Part shown: piece after piece, positions 49,564-58,387 of the stretch
Layout of the letters: each line of letters begins with the position of its first letter
Position numbering within the stretch: the first letter of the stretch is position 1
Origin: Kutzneria sp. CA-103260
GTDB lineage: Bacteria; Actinomycetota; Actinomycetes; Mycobacteriales; Pseudonocardiaceae
Length of the DNA: 64,000 nt
Assembly: GCF_018263855.1 (NCBI RefSeq)
Contig: NZ_CP073318.1
Span: 620,001-684,000 of the forward strand
Direction: 5' to 3'
Notes under the pieces: model-generated
Databases searched by the model: none
What the model was told of the DNA's origin: nothing
What the model saw: only the letters and a program-made list of their open reading frames with translations
Translations under genes and position numbers: made by a program

Positions 49564-50697
49564 GTGACTACGTGGTACCGCCGGATGGCTCCCCGGGCCA
49601 TGCACGAGACACATCGGGTGTCGACGCCGTTGGAGCTGTTCTTCGACCTGTGCTTCGTCGTGGCTGTCTCGCAGGCGGCGGGGCAACTGCACCACGCGCT
49701 CGGCGGCGATCACCTGGGCGTCGGCGTCCTGCACTACGTGATGGTGTTCTTCGCGGTGTGGTGGGCGTGGATGAACTTCAGCTGGTTCGCCTCGGCCTAC
49801 GACACCGACGACGGCGTCTACCGGGTGACCACGCTGGTGCAGATCACCGGCGTGCTGATCCTGGCCGCCGGCATCCCCCGGGTGTTCACCGACGACGACT
49901 GGCGGATCATGATCGCCGGTTACGTGGTGATGCGGCTGGCCATGGTGGCCCAGTGGCTGCGCGCCGCCCAGTCCGACCCGGAGCGCCGCCGGTGCGCCCT
50001 GCGCTACGCCGGCGGCATCTTCGCCGTGCAGATCCTGTGGGTGCTCTGGCCGTTGCTGCCGATGTGGCTGTTCGTGCCCTTCGGCCTGCTGGAGGTGGCC
50101 ATCCCGGTGTGGGCCGAGCGGGTCGCGCAGACCACCTGGCACCCGCACCACATCACCGAGCGCTACGGCCTGTTCACGCTGATCGTGCTGGGCGAGTCGG
50201 TGCTGGCCGCCACCACCGCCACCCAGGCGGCGCTGGACTCCGGCCACGGCGTCGGAGACCTGGTCGCCCTCGCGGCCGGCGGCCTGGTCATCGTCTTCGG
50301 CATGTGGTGGCTGTACTTCGACCGCCCCGCCCACTACCTGCTGACCTCGCTGCGTACCTCGATCTTCTGGGGCTACGGCCACTACGCCGTGTTCGCCGCG
50401 GCTGCGGCCGTCGGCGCCGGTCTGGCGGAGGCTGTGCAGGCGCACGACCACATCGGCTGGGCCATCGCCGCGCCGGTGGCGGTCTACGTGCTCAGCCTCT
50501 GGGTCCTCCAGGTGCGGCCCCGCAAGGAGTACCTGGTCGACGCCACCCACCTGGCGGCGGTCGTGCTGATCCTGCTCACACCGCTGACGCCGTGGCCGGT
50601 GCCGGCCACTGCCGTGGTGGTGGTCGTGCTGGTGGTGGTCAGCGTGGTGCTGGGGCAGCGGTCGATTCTCGAACGACCAGAGCGGTCGGCACTGTGA
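49564..50697 (+). CDS. Low temperature requirement protein A (LtrA family)
   Basis: 377 residues with about ten membrane segments. VSTPLELFFDLCFVVAVSQAA is the LtrA N-terminal signature, and TERYGLFTLIVLGESVLAAT the second one. The family is named from a Listeria cold-growth mutant, but its molecular role is unknown. GTG 49564 gives MTTWYRRMAPRAMHETHRVST, with no strong ribosome site. Its last 59 bases overlap the 3' end of the convergent LacI gene, an unusually long overlap. Confidence 0.9.
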   Translation: MTTWYRRMAPRAMHETHRVSTPLELFFDLCFVVAVSQAAGQLHHALGGDHLGVGVLHYVMVFFAVWWAWMNFSWFASAYDTDDGVYRVTTLVQITGVLILAAGIPRVFTDDDWRIMIAGYVVMRLAMVAQWLRAAQSDPERRRCALRYAGGIFAVQILWVLWPLLPMWLFVPFGLLEVAIPVWAERVAQTTWHPHHITERYGLFTLIVLGESVLAATTATQAALDSGHGVGDLVALAAGGLVIVFGMWWLYFDRPAHYLLTSLRTSIFWGYGHYAVFAAAAAVGAGLAEAVQAHDHIGWAIAAPVAVYVLSLWVLQVRPRKEYLVDATHLAAVVLILLTPLTPWPVPATAVVVVVLVVVSVVLGQRSILERPERSAL

Positions 50698-51667
50698 CCA
50701 CGGTCCGCGGCTCGGCCGGGCCGAAGGCCAGCTCGATCGCCTTGCGCCCGATCTCCTCCAGCGGCACGTGCACGGTCGTCAAGTTCGGCCACAGGTCCAC
50801 CGCGGTCGGCAGATTGTCGTAGCCGGCCAGCGACACGTCGTCCGGCACCCGGAGCCCAGCTGTCCGCAGCGCGTGCGCGGCGCCGGCCGCGACCAGGTCG
50901 TTGGCCGCCAGCACGGCGGTGAACTCGCGGCCCTCGGCCAACAGCCGGGTCACCGCCTCCCGGCCTGCCTGCCGGCTGAAGTCGCCGTGCACGATCAGGT
51001 TCTCGACCGGCTCCACGCCGGCATTGGCCAGCGTCGTGCGGAAACCGGCCAGCCGGGCCGTGGTGGTGGTCCGGTGGTCCGGGCCGGTGATGTAGGCGAT
51101 GCGCCGGTGGCCCAGCTCCAACAGGTGCCGGGTGATCGCCGCCGAGCCGCCCTCGTTGTCGATCTGCACCACGTCGCCGGGCGCGTCGTCGCCGGGGGAG
51201 GGCCGCCCGCACAGCACGAGCCGGGTGCCGGTGCTGCGCAGCCCCTTGGCCCGAATGGTCGCCTCGGCCAGGTACTCCTCGTCCTCCGGGGCCGCGCCGA
51301 CCAGGATCACGGCGTCGGCCCGGTGCCCGCGCATCAGCTCCAGGAACGCGAACTCCTGGGTGGGATCGCCCTCGGAGTTGCAGATCACCGACAGCCGGCT
51401 GGTCTCCGCGGCCGCGCCCTGGATGCCCCGGGCGATGCCGGCGAAGAACGGGTCGGAGGCGTCGTTGAGCACCACGCCGACGATGCCGCTGGTGCTGTGC
51501 AGCAGGGCCCGGGCGTGCGCGTTGACCACGTAGTCGAGCTCGCGCACGGCCTGCTCGACCCGCTGGCGTGTGCTCTCGGCGACCGGGTAGTTGCCGTTGA
51601 GCACGCGGGACACCGTGGCCGGCGACACGCCGGCTCTGGCGGCCACCTCGACCAGCGTGACGGGCAT
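50639..51667 (-). CDS. LacI-family transcriptional regulator
   Basis: 342 residues. The N-terminal HTH TLVEVAARAGVSPATVSRVLNG and the hinge helix (VVNAHARAL) are followed by a periplasmic-binding-like sugar sensor (GVVLNDASDPFF, AVLAANDLVAAGA, DDVSLAGYDNLP). It is the last gene of the sugar operon, 24 bases after the isomerase. It probably binds the GATAGAAA palindrome before the first gene and responds to the pathway's sugar. Confidence 0.92.
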   Translation of the reverse strand: MPVTLVEVAARAGVSPATVSRVLNGNYPVAESTRQRVEQAVRELDYVVNAHARALLHSTSGIVGVVLNDASDPFFAGIARGIQGAAAETSRLSVICNSEGDPTQEFAFLELMRGHRADAVILVGAAPEDEEYLAEATIRAKGLRSTGTRLVLCGRPSPGDDAPGDVVQIDNEGGSAAITRHLLELGHRRIAYITGPDHRTTTTARLAGFRTTLANAGVEPVENLIVHGDFSRQAGREAVTRLLAEGREFTAVLAANDLVAAGAAHALRTAGLRVPDDVSLAGYDNLPTAVDLWPNLTTVHVPLEEIGRKAIELAFGPAEPRTVVTVPTALVVRESTAAPAPR

Positions 51668-51691
51668 TCGGCTACCCCCGGGTTCGTCCTG

Positions 51692-52522
51692 TCAGAGCAG
51701 GTGATCACGGTAGCGTTGCACGACCTCGGCCAGCACCTCGGCCCCGTCGCGCGCCCACAGCCCGGGATTGAAGATCTCCACCTCGACCGGGCCGTCGTGC
51801 CCGGTGGCGTCGACCAGCTCGCGGATCTCCCGCAGCGGCACGTGCCCGTCGCCGAGCTGGCCCCGGCCCAGCAGCACGCCCTCGGGCAGCGGGGTGATCC
51901 AGTCGGCCACCTGGAACAGGGCCAGCCGGCCGGTCGCACCGGCCCGCCGCACCTGTGCGTCCAGTTCGGGATCCCACCACGAGTGGTAGGTGTCCACGAC
52001 CACGCCCACCTGCTCGGCCGGGAACGGCAGCGCCAGGTCGATGGCCTGGCCCAGGGTCGACACCACGCAGCGGTCCGAGCAGAACATCGGGTGCAGCGGC
52101 TCGATCGCCAGCGTGACGCCTCGGTCGCCGGCATACGGCGCGAGCACCGCCAGCGCGTCGGCGACCCGCTGCCGGGCGCCGACGAGGTCCCGGTCGTGGG
52201 CGCGCAGGCCGCCGGAGACGAGGACCAGTACTGGACAGTTCAGTTCAGCTGCCTCGTCGACGGCCCGCCGGTTGTCGTCGAGGGCCTTGGCCCGTTCCGA
52301 CGGCTCGGCCACGGTGTAGAAGCCGCCCCGGCACAGGCTCGTCACCTTGAGCCCGGCGTCGCGGACCAGCCGGGCCGTGCGCTCAAGTCCGTACTCGGCA
52401 ACGGGTGCACGCCACAGCGCCACCCCCGGCACACCGAGATCGACGCAGCCGGCGACCAGTTCCTCGACCGACCACTGCTTGATCGTCTCGCCGTTGATGC
52501 TCAGCCGCTGGAGATCGTTCAC
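51692..52522 (-). CDS. Sugar phosphate isomerase/epimerase-like TIM-barrel protein
   Basis: 276 residues of the xylose-isomerase-like AP-endonuclease-2 superfamily. Metal-ligand positions are recognisable: Glu in LAIEPLHP, Asp/His in VVVDTYHSWWD, His in GDGHVPLREI and Glu in VEVEIFNP. It probably isomerises or epimerises the keto-sugar made by the Gfo/Idh/MocA enzyme. It overlaps the DUF993 gene by four bases (ATGA). Confidence 0.88.
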   Translation of the reverse strand: MNDLQRLSINGETIKQWSVEELVAGCVDLGVPGVALWRAPVAEYGLERTARLVRDAGLKVTSLCRGGFYTVAEPSERAKALDDNRRAVDEAAELNCPVLVLVSGGLRAHDRDLVGARQRVADALAVLAPYAGDRGVTLAIEPLHPMFCSDRCVVSTLGQAIDLALPFPAEQVGVVVDTYHSWWDPELDAQVRRAGATGRLALFQVADWITPLPEGVLLGRGQLGDGHVPLREIRELVDATGHDGPVEVEIFNPGLWARDGAEVLAEVVQRYRDHLL

Positions 52523-53544
52523 AGCAGCGCCGCCCGCTTCGCGGCCAGCTCCGGATCGGCGAACAGGTCCAGCTCGGCCGCCAGCTCATGACAGCGCAGC
52601 AGATGTTCGTGGGACCGCGCGGTCTCCAGCCCGCCGAGCATGGTGAAGTGGTCCTGGTAGCCGGCCAGCCAGGCCAGGAACACCACGCCCGTCTTGTAGA
52701 ACCGGGTCGGCGCCTCGAACACGTGCCGGGCCAAGGGAACCGTCGGCTCCAGCTCAGCCAGGAAACCCTCGGTGTCCCCGGCGTCCAAAAAGGACATAGC
52801 CCGGCCGGCCACGGTCGCGAGCGGGTCGAAGACGCCCAGCAGGGCGTCGCTGTGGCCGTGCTCGTCGCCGGCGATCAGCCGCGGGTAGTTGAAGTCGTCG
52901 CCGGTGTAGCAGCGCACGCCCTCGGGCAGCCGGCGGCGCAGCGCGATCTCCCGGTCGGCGTCGAGCAGCGAGATCTTCACGCCGTCCACGTGGTCGGCGT
53001 TGGCCTCGATCACCGACAGGAACGTCTCGGTGGCCGCGTCCAGGTCCTCGCTGCCCCAGTAGCCGGCCAGCGCCGGGTCGAACATCGGGCCCAGCCAGTG
53101 CAGGATCGCCTTGCCCGACAGCTGGCCCAGCAGCCAGCCGTACACCTCGTGGTAGTCGTCGGCGTCCCGGGCGATGGCCGCCAGCTGCCGGCTGGCCATC
53201 AGGATCGGTTGCGCGCCAACACCTTCCACCACCGACAGCTGCTCGGTGTAGGCGGCGATCACCTCGTCCAGACCGGTCGGCGGCACGGTCAGCTGGTCGG
53301 TGCCGGCGCCGCAGGCGATCAGGCCGCCGTCGGCCTGCGCGTCGGCGGCGCTGCGACGGATCAGCTCGGCCGCGATCGGCCAGTCCAGGCCCATGCCGCG
53401 CTGCGCGGTGTCCATCGCCTCGGCCACACCCAGACCCTGCTGCCACAGGTGGCGGCGGAAGGCCAGCGTGGCGTCCCAGTCCAGCTTGCTGGCGTCGTCC
53501 GCGTCGGCGACGACGTGGGCGGCGGCGAAGATCGTCCGGGACAT
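52519..53544 (-). CDS. DUF993 (DapA-like aldolase fold) protein
   Basis: 341 residues. It matches the DUF993 group annotated as dihydrodipicolinate-synthase-like: TIFAAAHVVAD at the start, VIAAYTEQLSVVEGVGAQPILMASRQLA (parts), DGVKISLLDAD with a candidate Schiff-base Lys, and CYTGDDFNYPRLI. A role as aldolase cleaving the oxidised sugar is inference. The ATG is shared with the TGA of the upstream gene (TGATG). Confidence 0.85.
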   Translation of the reverse strand: MSRTIFAAAHVVADADDASKLDWDATLAFRRHLWQQGLGVAEAMDTAQRGMGLDWPIAAELIRRSAADAQADGGLIACGAGTDQLTVPPTGLDEVIAAYTEQLSVVEGVGAQPILMASRQLAAIARDADDYHEVYGWLLGQLSGKAILHWLGPMFDPALAGYWGSEDLDAATETFLSVIEANADHVDGVKISLLDADREIALRRRLPEGVRCYTGDDFNYPRLIAGDEHGHSDALLGVFDPLATVAGRAMSFLDAGDTEGFLAELEPTVPLARHVFEAPTRFYKTGVVFLAWLAGYQDHFTMLGGLETARSHEHLLRCHELAAELDLFADPELAAKRAALL

Positions 53545-54695
53545 CACAGCGTCAGCTCCGGGATCTCGATCCGACGGCCCTCGGCCGCGGACCGCAGGCC
53601 CAGCTCGGCCAGCTGCACGCCCCGCGCGCCGGCCAGCAGGTCCCAGTGCCACGGCTCATCCAGCACCACGTGCCGCAGGAACAGCTCCCACTGCTCCTTG
53701 AAGCCGTTGTCGAACTCGGTGTTGTCCGGCACTTCCTGCCACTGCGCGCGAAAGTCCACCGGGGACGGCAGGTCGGGGTTCCACACCGCCTTCGGGGTGG
53801 CGGAACGGTGCTGCACGCGGCAGTGCCGCAGGCCGGCGACCGCGCTGCCCTCGGTTCCGTCCACATGGAACTCGACCAGCTCATCGCGGTTCACCCGGGT
53901 GGCCCAGGAAGAGTTGATCTGGGCCACGATTCCGTTGTCCAGCTCGAAAATCCCGTAGGCTGCGTCGTCGGCGGTGGCCTCGTAGGCGTTGCCCCGCTCG
54001 TCGAACCGCTGCGGGATGTGGGTCGTGGTAAGCGCTTGCACGCTGCGGACCGGGCCGAAGGTCTCGCGTAACACGTACTGCCAGTGGCAGAACATGTCGA
54101 GCACGATGCCGCCGCCCTGCTCGGCCCGGTAGTTCCAGGACGGGCGCTGGGCCGGCTGCCAGTCGCCCTCGAACACCCAGTAGCCGAACTCGCCGCGCAC
54201 CGACAGGATCCGGCCGAAGAAGCCGCCGTCCACCAGCCGCTTCAGCTTGCGCAGGCCGGGCAGGAACAGCTTGTCCTGCACCACACCAGTCTTCACGCCC
54301 CGCTCGGCGGCCACCCGGGCCAGTTCCAGCGCGTCGTCGAGGGATTCGGCGGTCGGCTTCTCGCAGTAGACGTGCTTGCCGGCGTCGATGGCCGCCAGCA
54401 CACCCTCGCGGCGGGCCGAGGTCACCTGGGCGTCGAAGTAGATCTCCACGTCCGGCTCGGCCAGGGCCTTGGCCACGTCCGTGGTCCAGCGCTCGATGCC
54501 GTGGCGCTCGGCGATGGCCCGGATCCGGTCCTCGTTGCGGCCGATCAGCACCGGCTCCGGCCAGATCACGGTGCCGTCGGCGACGGCCAGGCCGCCCTGT
54601 TCGCGGATGGCCAGCACGGACCGGAGCAGGTGCTGGTTGTAGCCCATCCGCCCGGTCACGCCGTTCATGGCCAGGCCGACGGTCCTTCGCGCCAC
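53544..54695 (-). CDS. Gfo/Idh/MocA-family dehydrogenase
   Basis: 383 residues. An N-terminal Rossmann fold (GLAMNGVTGRMGYNQH) and the hallmark CEKPTAES (with the catalytic Lys of the EKP motif) precede a C-terminal beta-sheet domain. FDAQVTSARREGVLAAIDAGKHVY is the usual preceding helix (quoted in part). It should oxidise a sugar or cyclitol with NAD. GGAGGTG precedes GTG 54695. Codon 209 (54069-54071) is a rare TTA. First gene of the four-gene operon; a palindrome lies 21 bases upstream. Confidence 0.9.
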   Translation of the reverse strand: MARRTVGLAMNGVTGRMGYNQHLLRSVLAIREQGGLAVADGTVIWPEPVLIGRNEDRIRAIAERHGIERWTTDVAKALAEPDVEIYFDAQVTSARREGVLAAIDAGKHVYCEKPTAESLDDALELARVAAERGVKTGVVQDKLFLPGLRKLKRLVDGGFFGRILSVRGEFGYWVFEGDWQPAQRPSWNYRAEQGGGIVLDMFCHWQYVLRETFGPVRSVQALTTTHIPQRFDERGNAYEATADDAAYGIFELDNGIVAQINSSWATRVNRDELVEFHVDGTEGSAVAGLRHCRVQHRSATPKAVWNPDLPSPVDFRAQWQEVPDNTEFDNGFKEQWELFLRHVVLDEPWHWDLLAGARGVQLAELGLRSAAEGRRIEIPELTL

Positions 54696-54715
54696 TGCGA
54701 CACCTCCGAGAGCCG

Positions 54716-54735
54716 GATAGAAAAGCCTTTCTATC
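54716..54735. promoter_or_regulatory. GATAGAAA-N4-TTTCTATC operator of the sugar operon
   Basis: GATAGAAA (54716-54723) and TTTCTATC (54728-54735) are perfect arms around AGCC. LacI-family sites usually contain GAAA...TTTC halves, and a LacI gene ends this operon. The site is 21 bases before the start codon, where bound repressor would block transcription. Confidence 0.75.
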
Positions 54736-54854
54736 GGCGAGATTAGGAGGTGGGTGCGGGGGTGTCAACAAGGACCACCCGCATGCGGAACCGGCTGGTG
54801 GTGGTCTCCGCGGCGTCGGCGGAGGGGTGGCCTTGCGGCGTCGTCGCTCGGGTG

Positions 54855-55160
54855 TCAGCCGGCGACCTTCTCCTCGGTCTTCTCCTCGGCCTTGCCCAGC
54901 AGGCGGGCGGTGAAGTCGCGCTGGGCCACCAGGACCCGCTCGGCCAGGGCGAAGTTGGCCTCGACGATCTCGGCCGGCTGCGGCAGGGCGGCGCCGAACG
55001 CGGTGACGGTCTTGGCGATGTCGTCGACGAAGGGCACCTTGCTCGGGTCGACGAGCGAGGTCAGGCGGGTGACGCCGTCGGCGACCGCGTCGCCGGTCCT
55101 CTTGACGGCGGCGACGTACTGGTCGCCGAACTGCTGGGTCATCTCGCTGTACGTGGTCAT
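54855..55160 (-). CDS. HbhA-like helical protein
   Basis: 101 residues, almost all helix: FGDQYVAAVKRTGDAV and VEANFALAERVLVAQRDFTARLLG, ending in AEEKTEEKVAG. It is shorter than mycobacterial HbhA and lacks its long lysine/alanine tail, so adhesion is not implied; a phasin-like protein is an alternative. It follows an XRE regulator by 78 bases on the same strand, the same order as Rv0474-hbhA in Mycobacterium tuberculosis (recollection). Confidence 0.6.
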   Translation of the reverse strand: MTTYSEMTQQFGDQYVAAVKRTGDAVADGVTRLTSLVDPSKVPFVDDIAKTVTAFGAALPQPAEIVEANFALAERVLVAQRDFTARLLGKAEEKTEEKVAG

Positions 55161-55238
55161 GGCAGTCTTCTCCTCAGAATTGTGTGACGTGATGAGGGCA
55201 TGGCGGGGCCATGTCGGGTGGTGCGGGCGAAAGACGGG

Positions 55239-55598
55239 TCAGCTGTCGCCGACCATCGCCTTGTAGGTCTGGGCGAGCGCGGACTTCTGGGCCGGGCTCA
55301 GCCGATCGTCGGCGGCGATGGCCGCCAGCACGCTGGTCTCGGTGGGGGTCTCGTCGCCGTCCTGGTCGAGCCAGCCGAGCCGGCGGAACAGGTCGTCCGC
55401 GGAGATGCCCAGGCCTGCGGCGATCGACTTGAGCACCTCGGCTGACGGGCGGTACAGGCCCCGCTCGACCTGGCTCAGGTACGAGTCGGACACGTTGGTC
55501 ACCCGGGCGAGGTGACGCAGCGAGAGACGAGCCACCTCGCGCTGCGCCCGGATGTACTTGCCGAGGTCGGAAAGCGCTTCGCTGTGCTGATCCGGCAT
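55239..55598 (-). CDS. XRE-family regulator, Rv0474-like
   Basis: 119 residues. The Cro/CI HTH is at about 15-65: LSLRHLARVTNVSDSYLSQVERG (quoted in part) with a typical recognition helix, then PSAEVLKSIAAGLGI and the C-terminal DRLSPAQKSALAQTYKAMVG. ATG 55598 has GGAGGT upstream. It precedes the HbhA-like gene. Probably controls that gene or itself. Confidence 0.88.
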   Translation of the reverse strand: MPDQHSEALSDLGKYIRAQREVARLSLRHLARVTNVSDSYLSQVERGLYRPSAEVLKSIAAGLGISADDLFRRLGWLDQDGDETPTETSVLAAIAADDRLSPAQKSALAQTYKAMVGDS

Positions 55599-55763
55599 CT
55601 CCGACCTCCCTCGCTCTGGTGTGACTCCAGTAGAGCACGGGGTGCGTGGTCCGTCAAGCACCTGCGAAGTGGCCTACGCAACGTGGGGGTGGAGGGCTTC
55701 TTGGGGTTGTCGATGGGGCATTGCTGGTGGGTCTTGGGGTGGATCGCTGGGTTGGCTCCGGGT

Positions 55764-55875
55764 GGATTTTGCGTGGAGCCTCTGGGCGATGGCATTCGAG
55801 GCAAAACGAGGGCAGGCTGTGCCTGCCTCGAATCGCGGACGAGCTTATGCCATCGCCCCCCTCCACGCAAAATCC
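55764..55875. repeat. 112-bp nested palindrome upstream of the 13E12-like gene
   Basis: GGATTTTGCGTGGAG (55764-55778) pairs with CTCCACGCAAAATCC (55861-55875), 15 of 15. GGGCGATGGCAT (55784-55795) pairs with ATGCCATCGCCC (55847-55858), 12 of 12. TTCGAGGCA (55795-55803) pairs with TGCCTCGAA (55824-55832). GGCAGGC (55811-55817) can pair with GCCTGCC (55821-55827). It lies in a 398-base gap, 121 bases before the DUF222-HNH start. The rest of the gap is comparatively AT-rich and holds no gene I trust. Confidence 0.75.
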
Positions 55876-55996
55876 GCCCTCCGGGGTTAGGGTTGGTTGT
55901 TGTTGCGTTTGGTGTTGCGGCTTGCGATTGTGGGTGAAGCGGGGATTCACCCGTTGGTGATTCGAGTTTGATCTTTGAGGGGCGTATTCTGGAGGT

Positions 55997-57142
55997 GTGG
56001 AGGAAATCGTCCGAGAGTTGGAGTCCATGGACCCTTCGGGGGCTGTGGTTGATCTGGTTCTGGGTGTTGATGTCTCCAGTCTCTCCGATGAGGAGAGGCT
56101 TACCCTGCTTGTTGTGACTCGTAAGGTGATGGCGGCTCTTCATTATGTGGAGCTCAATCTTGTTCACGAGATCGAGGACACGACTGAGATCGCCATGGCG
56201 GTTCATGAGCCGGAGCAATCCGTTGTCCGTCTGAAGGAGTACAGCGATGTCCTGGGCCGCCTGCCGCTGTGTGCGGAGCTGCTGCGGCGCGGGGAGATCG
56301 ACGCTCGCCGGCTCAAGACGATCGACGACCGGGTGATCCATCTGACCAACCCCGAACTGGTCGCCCGGGTGGATCAGGCGATGGCGGATGTCGCACCTGG
56401 ACTGACCCGGACCCAGCTGGCCCGCCGGGCCACCAAGGCCGTCGCTGAGGCCGACCCTCTCGGCTATGACCAGCGCCGCCAGAAGGCCCGCGAAGATCGT
56501 CGAGTGGTGTTCGTGCCGTTGCCGGATGGCATGGCGCAGCTGCGGATCACCCTGAACGCTCTCGACGCCCGCGAGGCCTACGACGTTCTCACCCAGGACG
56601 CCCGGGCCCTGGTCAAAGACGACCGCACCACCGACCAGAAACGAGCCGACGCCTTCCTCGACCGCTTCCTCGGCTACGGCATCGACCGCAAGGTCAAGGT
56701 CCACGTCACCATCTCCATGGAGACCCTGATGGGACTCACCGAGGAGCCCGCTCTCCTGGATGGCTACGGACCCATCGCCGCCGACTCCGCCCGTGAACTC
56801 GCCATGCACGGCCCCTGGCGCGGCCTTCTGCTCGACGAATACCACCGGGCCTCAGAACTCAGCCGAGAGCTCTACCGCCCCACCGCCAAAATCAAGGAGT
56901 TCGCCGAACTCAACGCCGGCGGCGTCTGCTCCGCCCCCGGCTGCGCCAGCCCCATCCAGGAACTCGACCACACCATCCCCTGGCCCAAAGGCGAAACCTC
57001 GGCCACCCGACTCAAGGGCTACTGCACCTGGCACCACCATCAGAAGCACGCCAACCACTCAGTGACTCTCGACCCCGACGGCACCCTCCACTGGGTCACC
57101 CCACAAGGCCGCCACTACACCACCACGCCCCACCAATACTGA
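55997..57142 (+). CDS. DUF222/13E12-type protein with C-terminal HNH nuclease domain
   Basis: 381 residues. The N-terminal DUF222 region (about 10-230) contains LPLCAELLRRGEIDARRLKTID (in part) and RTQLARRATKAV. The HNH domain is at the end: CSAPGC, ELDHTIPW, then LKGYCTWHHHQKH, with the His and Asn-type positions. The family includes the mycobacterial REP13E12 genes, which behave as repeated, possibly mobile units. The first 250 bases have many GTT, CTT and ATT codons and lower GC than neighbours. A large palindrome lies upstream. Start GTG 55997. Its target and mobility are unknown. Confidence 0.88.
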   Translation: MEEIVRELESMDPSGAVVDLVLGVDVSSLSDEERLTLLVVTRKVMAALHYVELNLVHEIEDTTEIAMAVHEPEQSVVRLKEYSDVLGRLPLCAELLRRGEIDARRLKTIDDRVIHLTNPELVARVDQAMADVAPGLTRTQLARRATKAVAEADPLGYDQRRQKAREDRRVVFVPLPDGMAQLRITLNALDAREAYDVLTQDARALVKDDRTTDQKRADAFLDRFLGYGIDRKVKVHVTISMETLMGLTEEPALLDGYGPIAADSARELAMHGPWRGLLLDEYHRASELSRELYRPTAKIKEFAELNAGGVCSAPGCASPIQELDHTIPWPKGETSATRLKGYCTWHHHQKHANHSVTLDPDGTLHWVTPQGRHYTTTPHQY

Positions 57143-57296
57143 CCGCCGGTTCTTTGACAACTCCACAGCGAAGGGCTCCGCTGCAACCCCACCACCCACA
57201 CCATCACCGCTGCCGACCCCTCCCCGACGACCTCCGCCAAGCACTCGACCGCATCCACCGCGCAGGTGCGCACCAACCTGAGGCAACTCAGGTCAA

Positions 57297-58049
57297 TCAC
57301 GCGGACTCGCAGATACAGAGTTGAAGCGGCGCGTCCCCGGCAAATGGTCGACCGGACCAGTCGCCGAAGCGCTCGACGAGCCGAAGGCCGCCGAGCGAGA
57401 CGAGCAGCGGCAGCTCCTGCGGGAAGATGCTCCTGATTTCGAGCGGTGCGACGACGAAGTCGGGCTCGGAGTTGGTCGAGAGGTGCCACGTCCCGCGTGT
57501 GACCTGCGCGGACGCATCGTAGATCTCAGCGACATCGACGCTGACGTCGCCACGGTCAGGATCCATGAACGCCAACGATTCCCGGGTGCGCCGCATGCCA
57601 TCGGCTTCGGCAAGCAGGCGCACGCTCGGGTTGAACACATCGAAGACGAACCGTGCTCCAGGTGCCAGGTGCCTTCGAACCGACCGGAAGCAGCTCACCA
57701 GGTCCTCGGCCTCATGCAGATGCAGGAGGGAATTGGCTGCGATGAACACGAAGTCGAATGTGCGGCCCAGGTCGAAGGCCCGCATGTCGCCCTGCATCCA
57801 TTCCACCGCTACAGCGCGCTCGTTCGCCTTACGCTGAGCCGCGGCCAGCATGTCTGACGAGAAGTCCAGGCCGACGCACGGATGCCCGTCGGACGCGATG
57901 GGGATCAGCTTGTGCCCGGTGCCGCACCCGAGTTCTAGTACGCGCCCGCCCTGCCGATCGGCGCCGGTCCGGTAGAAGTCGACTGCGGGCTCGCCGCCCG
58001 GGAACATCAGGTCGTACAGCCTCGCGTGCGAGTAGAACGCTTCACTCAT
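57297..58049 (-). CDS. Class I SAM-dependent methyltransferase
   Basis: 250 residues. Core motifs: VLELGCGTGHKLIPIA, GLDFSSDML, and MRAFDLGRTFDFVFIAANSLLHL (quoted by its two ends). The C-terminal beta extension is common in small-molecule methyltransferases. GGAGGAGG lies seven bases before ATG 58049. Substrate unknown. The flanking 154-base and 338-base gaps have lower GC than the window average. Confidence 0.88.
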   Translation of the reverse strand: MSEAFYSHARLYDLMFPGGEPAVDFYRTGADRQGGRVLELGCGTGHKLIPIASDGHPCVGLDFSSDMLAAAQRKANERAVAVEWMQGDMRAFDLGRTFDFVFIAANSLLHLHEAEDLVSCFRSVRRHLAPGARFVFDVFNPSVRLLAEADGMRRTRESLAFMDPDRGDVSVDVAEIYDASAQVTRGTWHLSTNSEPDFVVAPLEIRSIFPQELPLLVSLGGLRLVERFGDWSGRPFAGDAPLQLCICESA

Positions 58050-58387
58050 TAAGCGCCTCCTCCGCCCTGGTGCTGGCCAGGATCGCCCACTACTTGATCG
58101 CGTACTGGGTCGGGAGCTGCGAATCCCAGCTCGGGTGTGTTCTCGATAGTCAGCGCCGTGAGACTAGCTGGTGCAAGTCGGGATCAGCTACACATTTAAC
58201 TCGCGATGTGGCGCGCAGGGTCACCGTAGTAGCGCGCCGCCGGATCGCCGCGCGCACTAAATGAGCCAGCTCAGGTATTGACGTTCCCCAGTCCCTCCGT
58301 CCGTCCAAAGCCCGCTTTAAACCCAACCCCCGCCCAACCCGCGCCGAACAACCAAACCCAGCCGCCCGCCCAACCCAGTCCCAACCC
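58050..58387. other. Gene-free stretch with lower GC and a C-rich tract
   Basis: 338 bases without a supported gene. The first part is mixed in composition and has a short palindrome TGAGC-CA-GCTCA (58262-58273). The last 90 bases are strongly C-rich on this strand, so the minus strand has repeated G runs right after the WS/DGAT stop. I looked for a tRNA and did not find a cloverleaf. Confidence 0.5.

Noticed and set aside
55512..55960. Several overlapping short frames between the XRE and 13E12 genes
   Set aside because: They run across the nested palindrome and change frame freely; no ribosome site or motif supports any of them.
58080..58280. Possible tRNA or small RNA in the lower-GC gap
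   Set aside because: I could not fit an acceptor stem with a T-loop GTTCRA and an anticodon arm.
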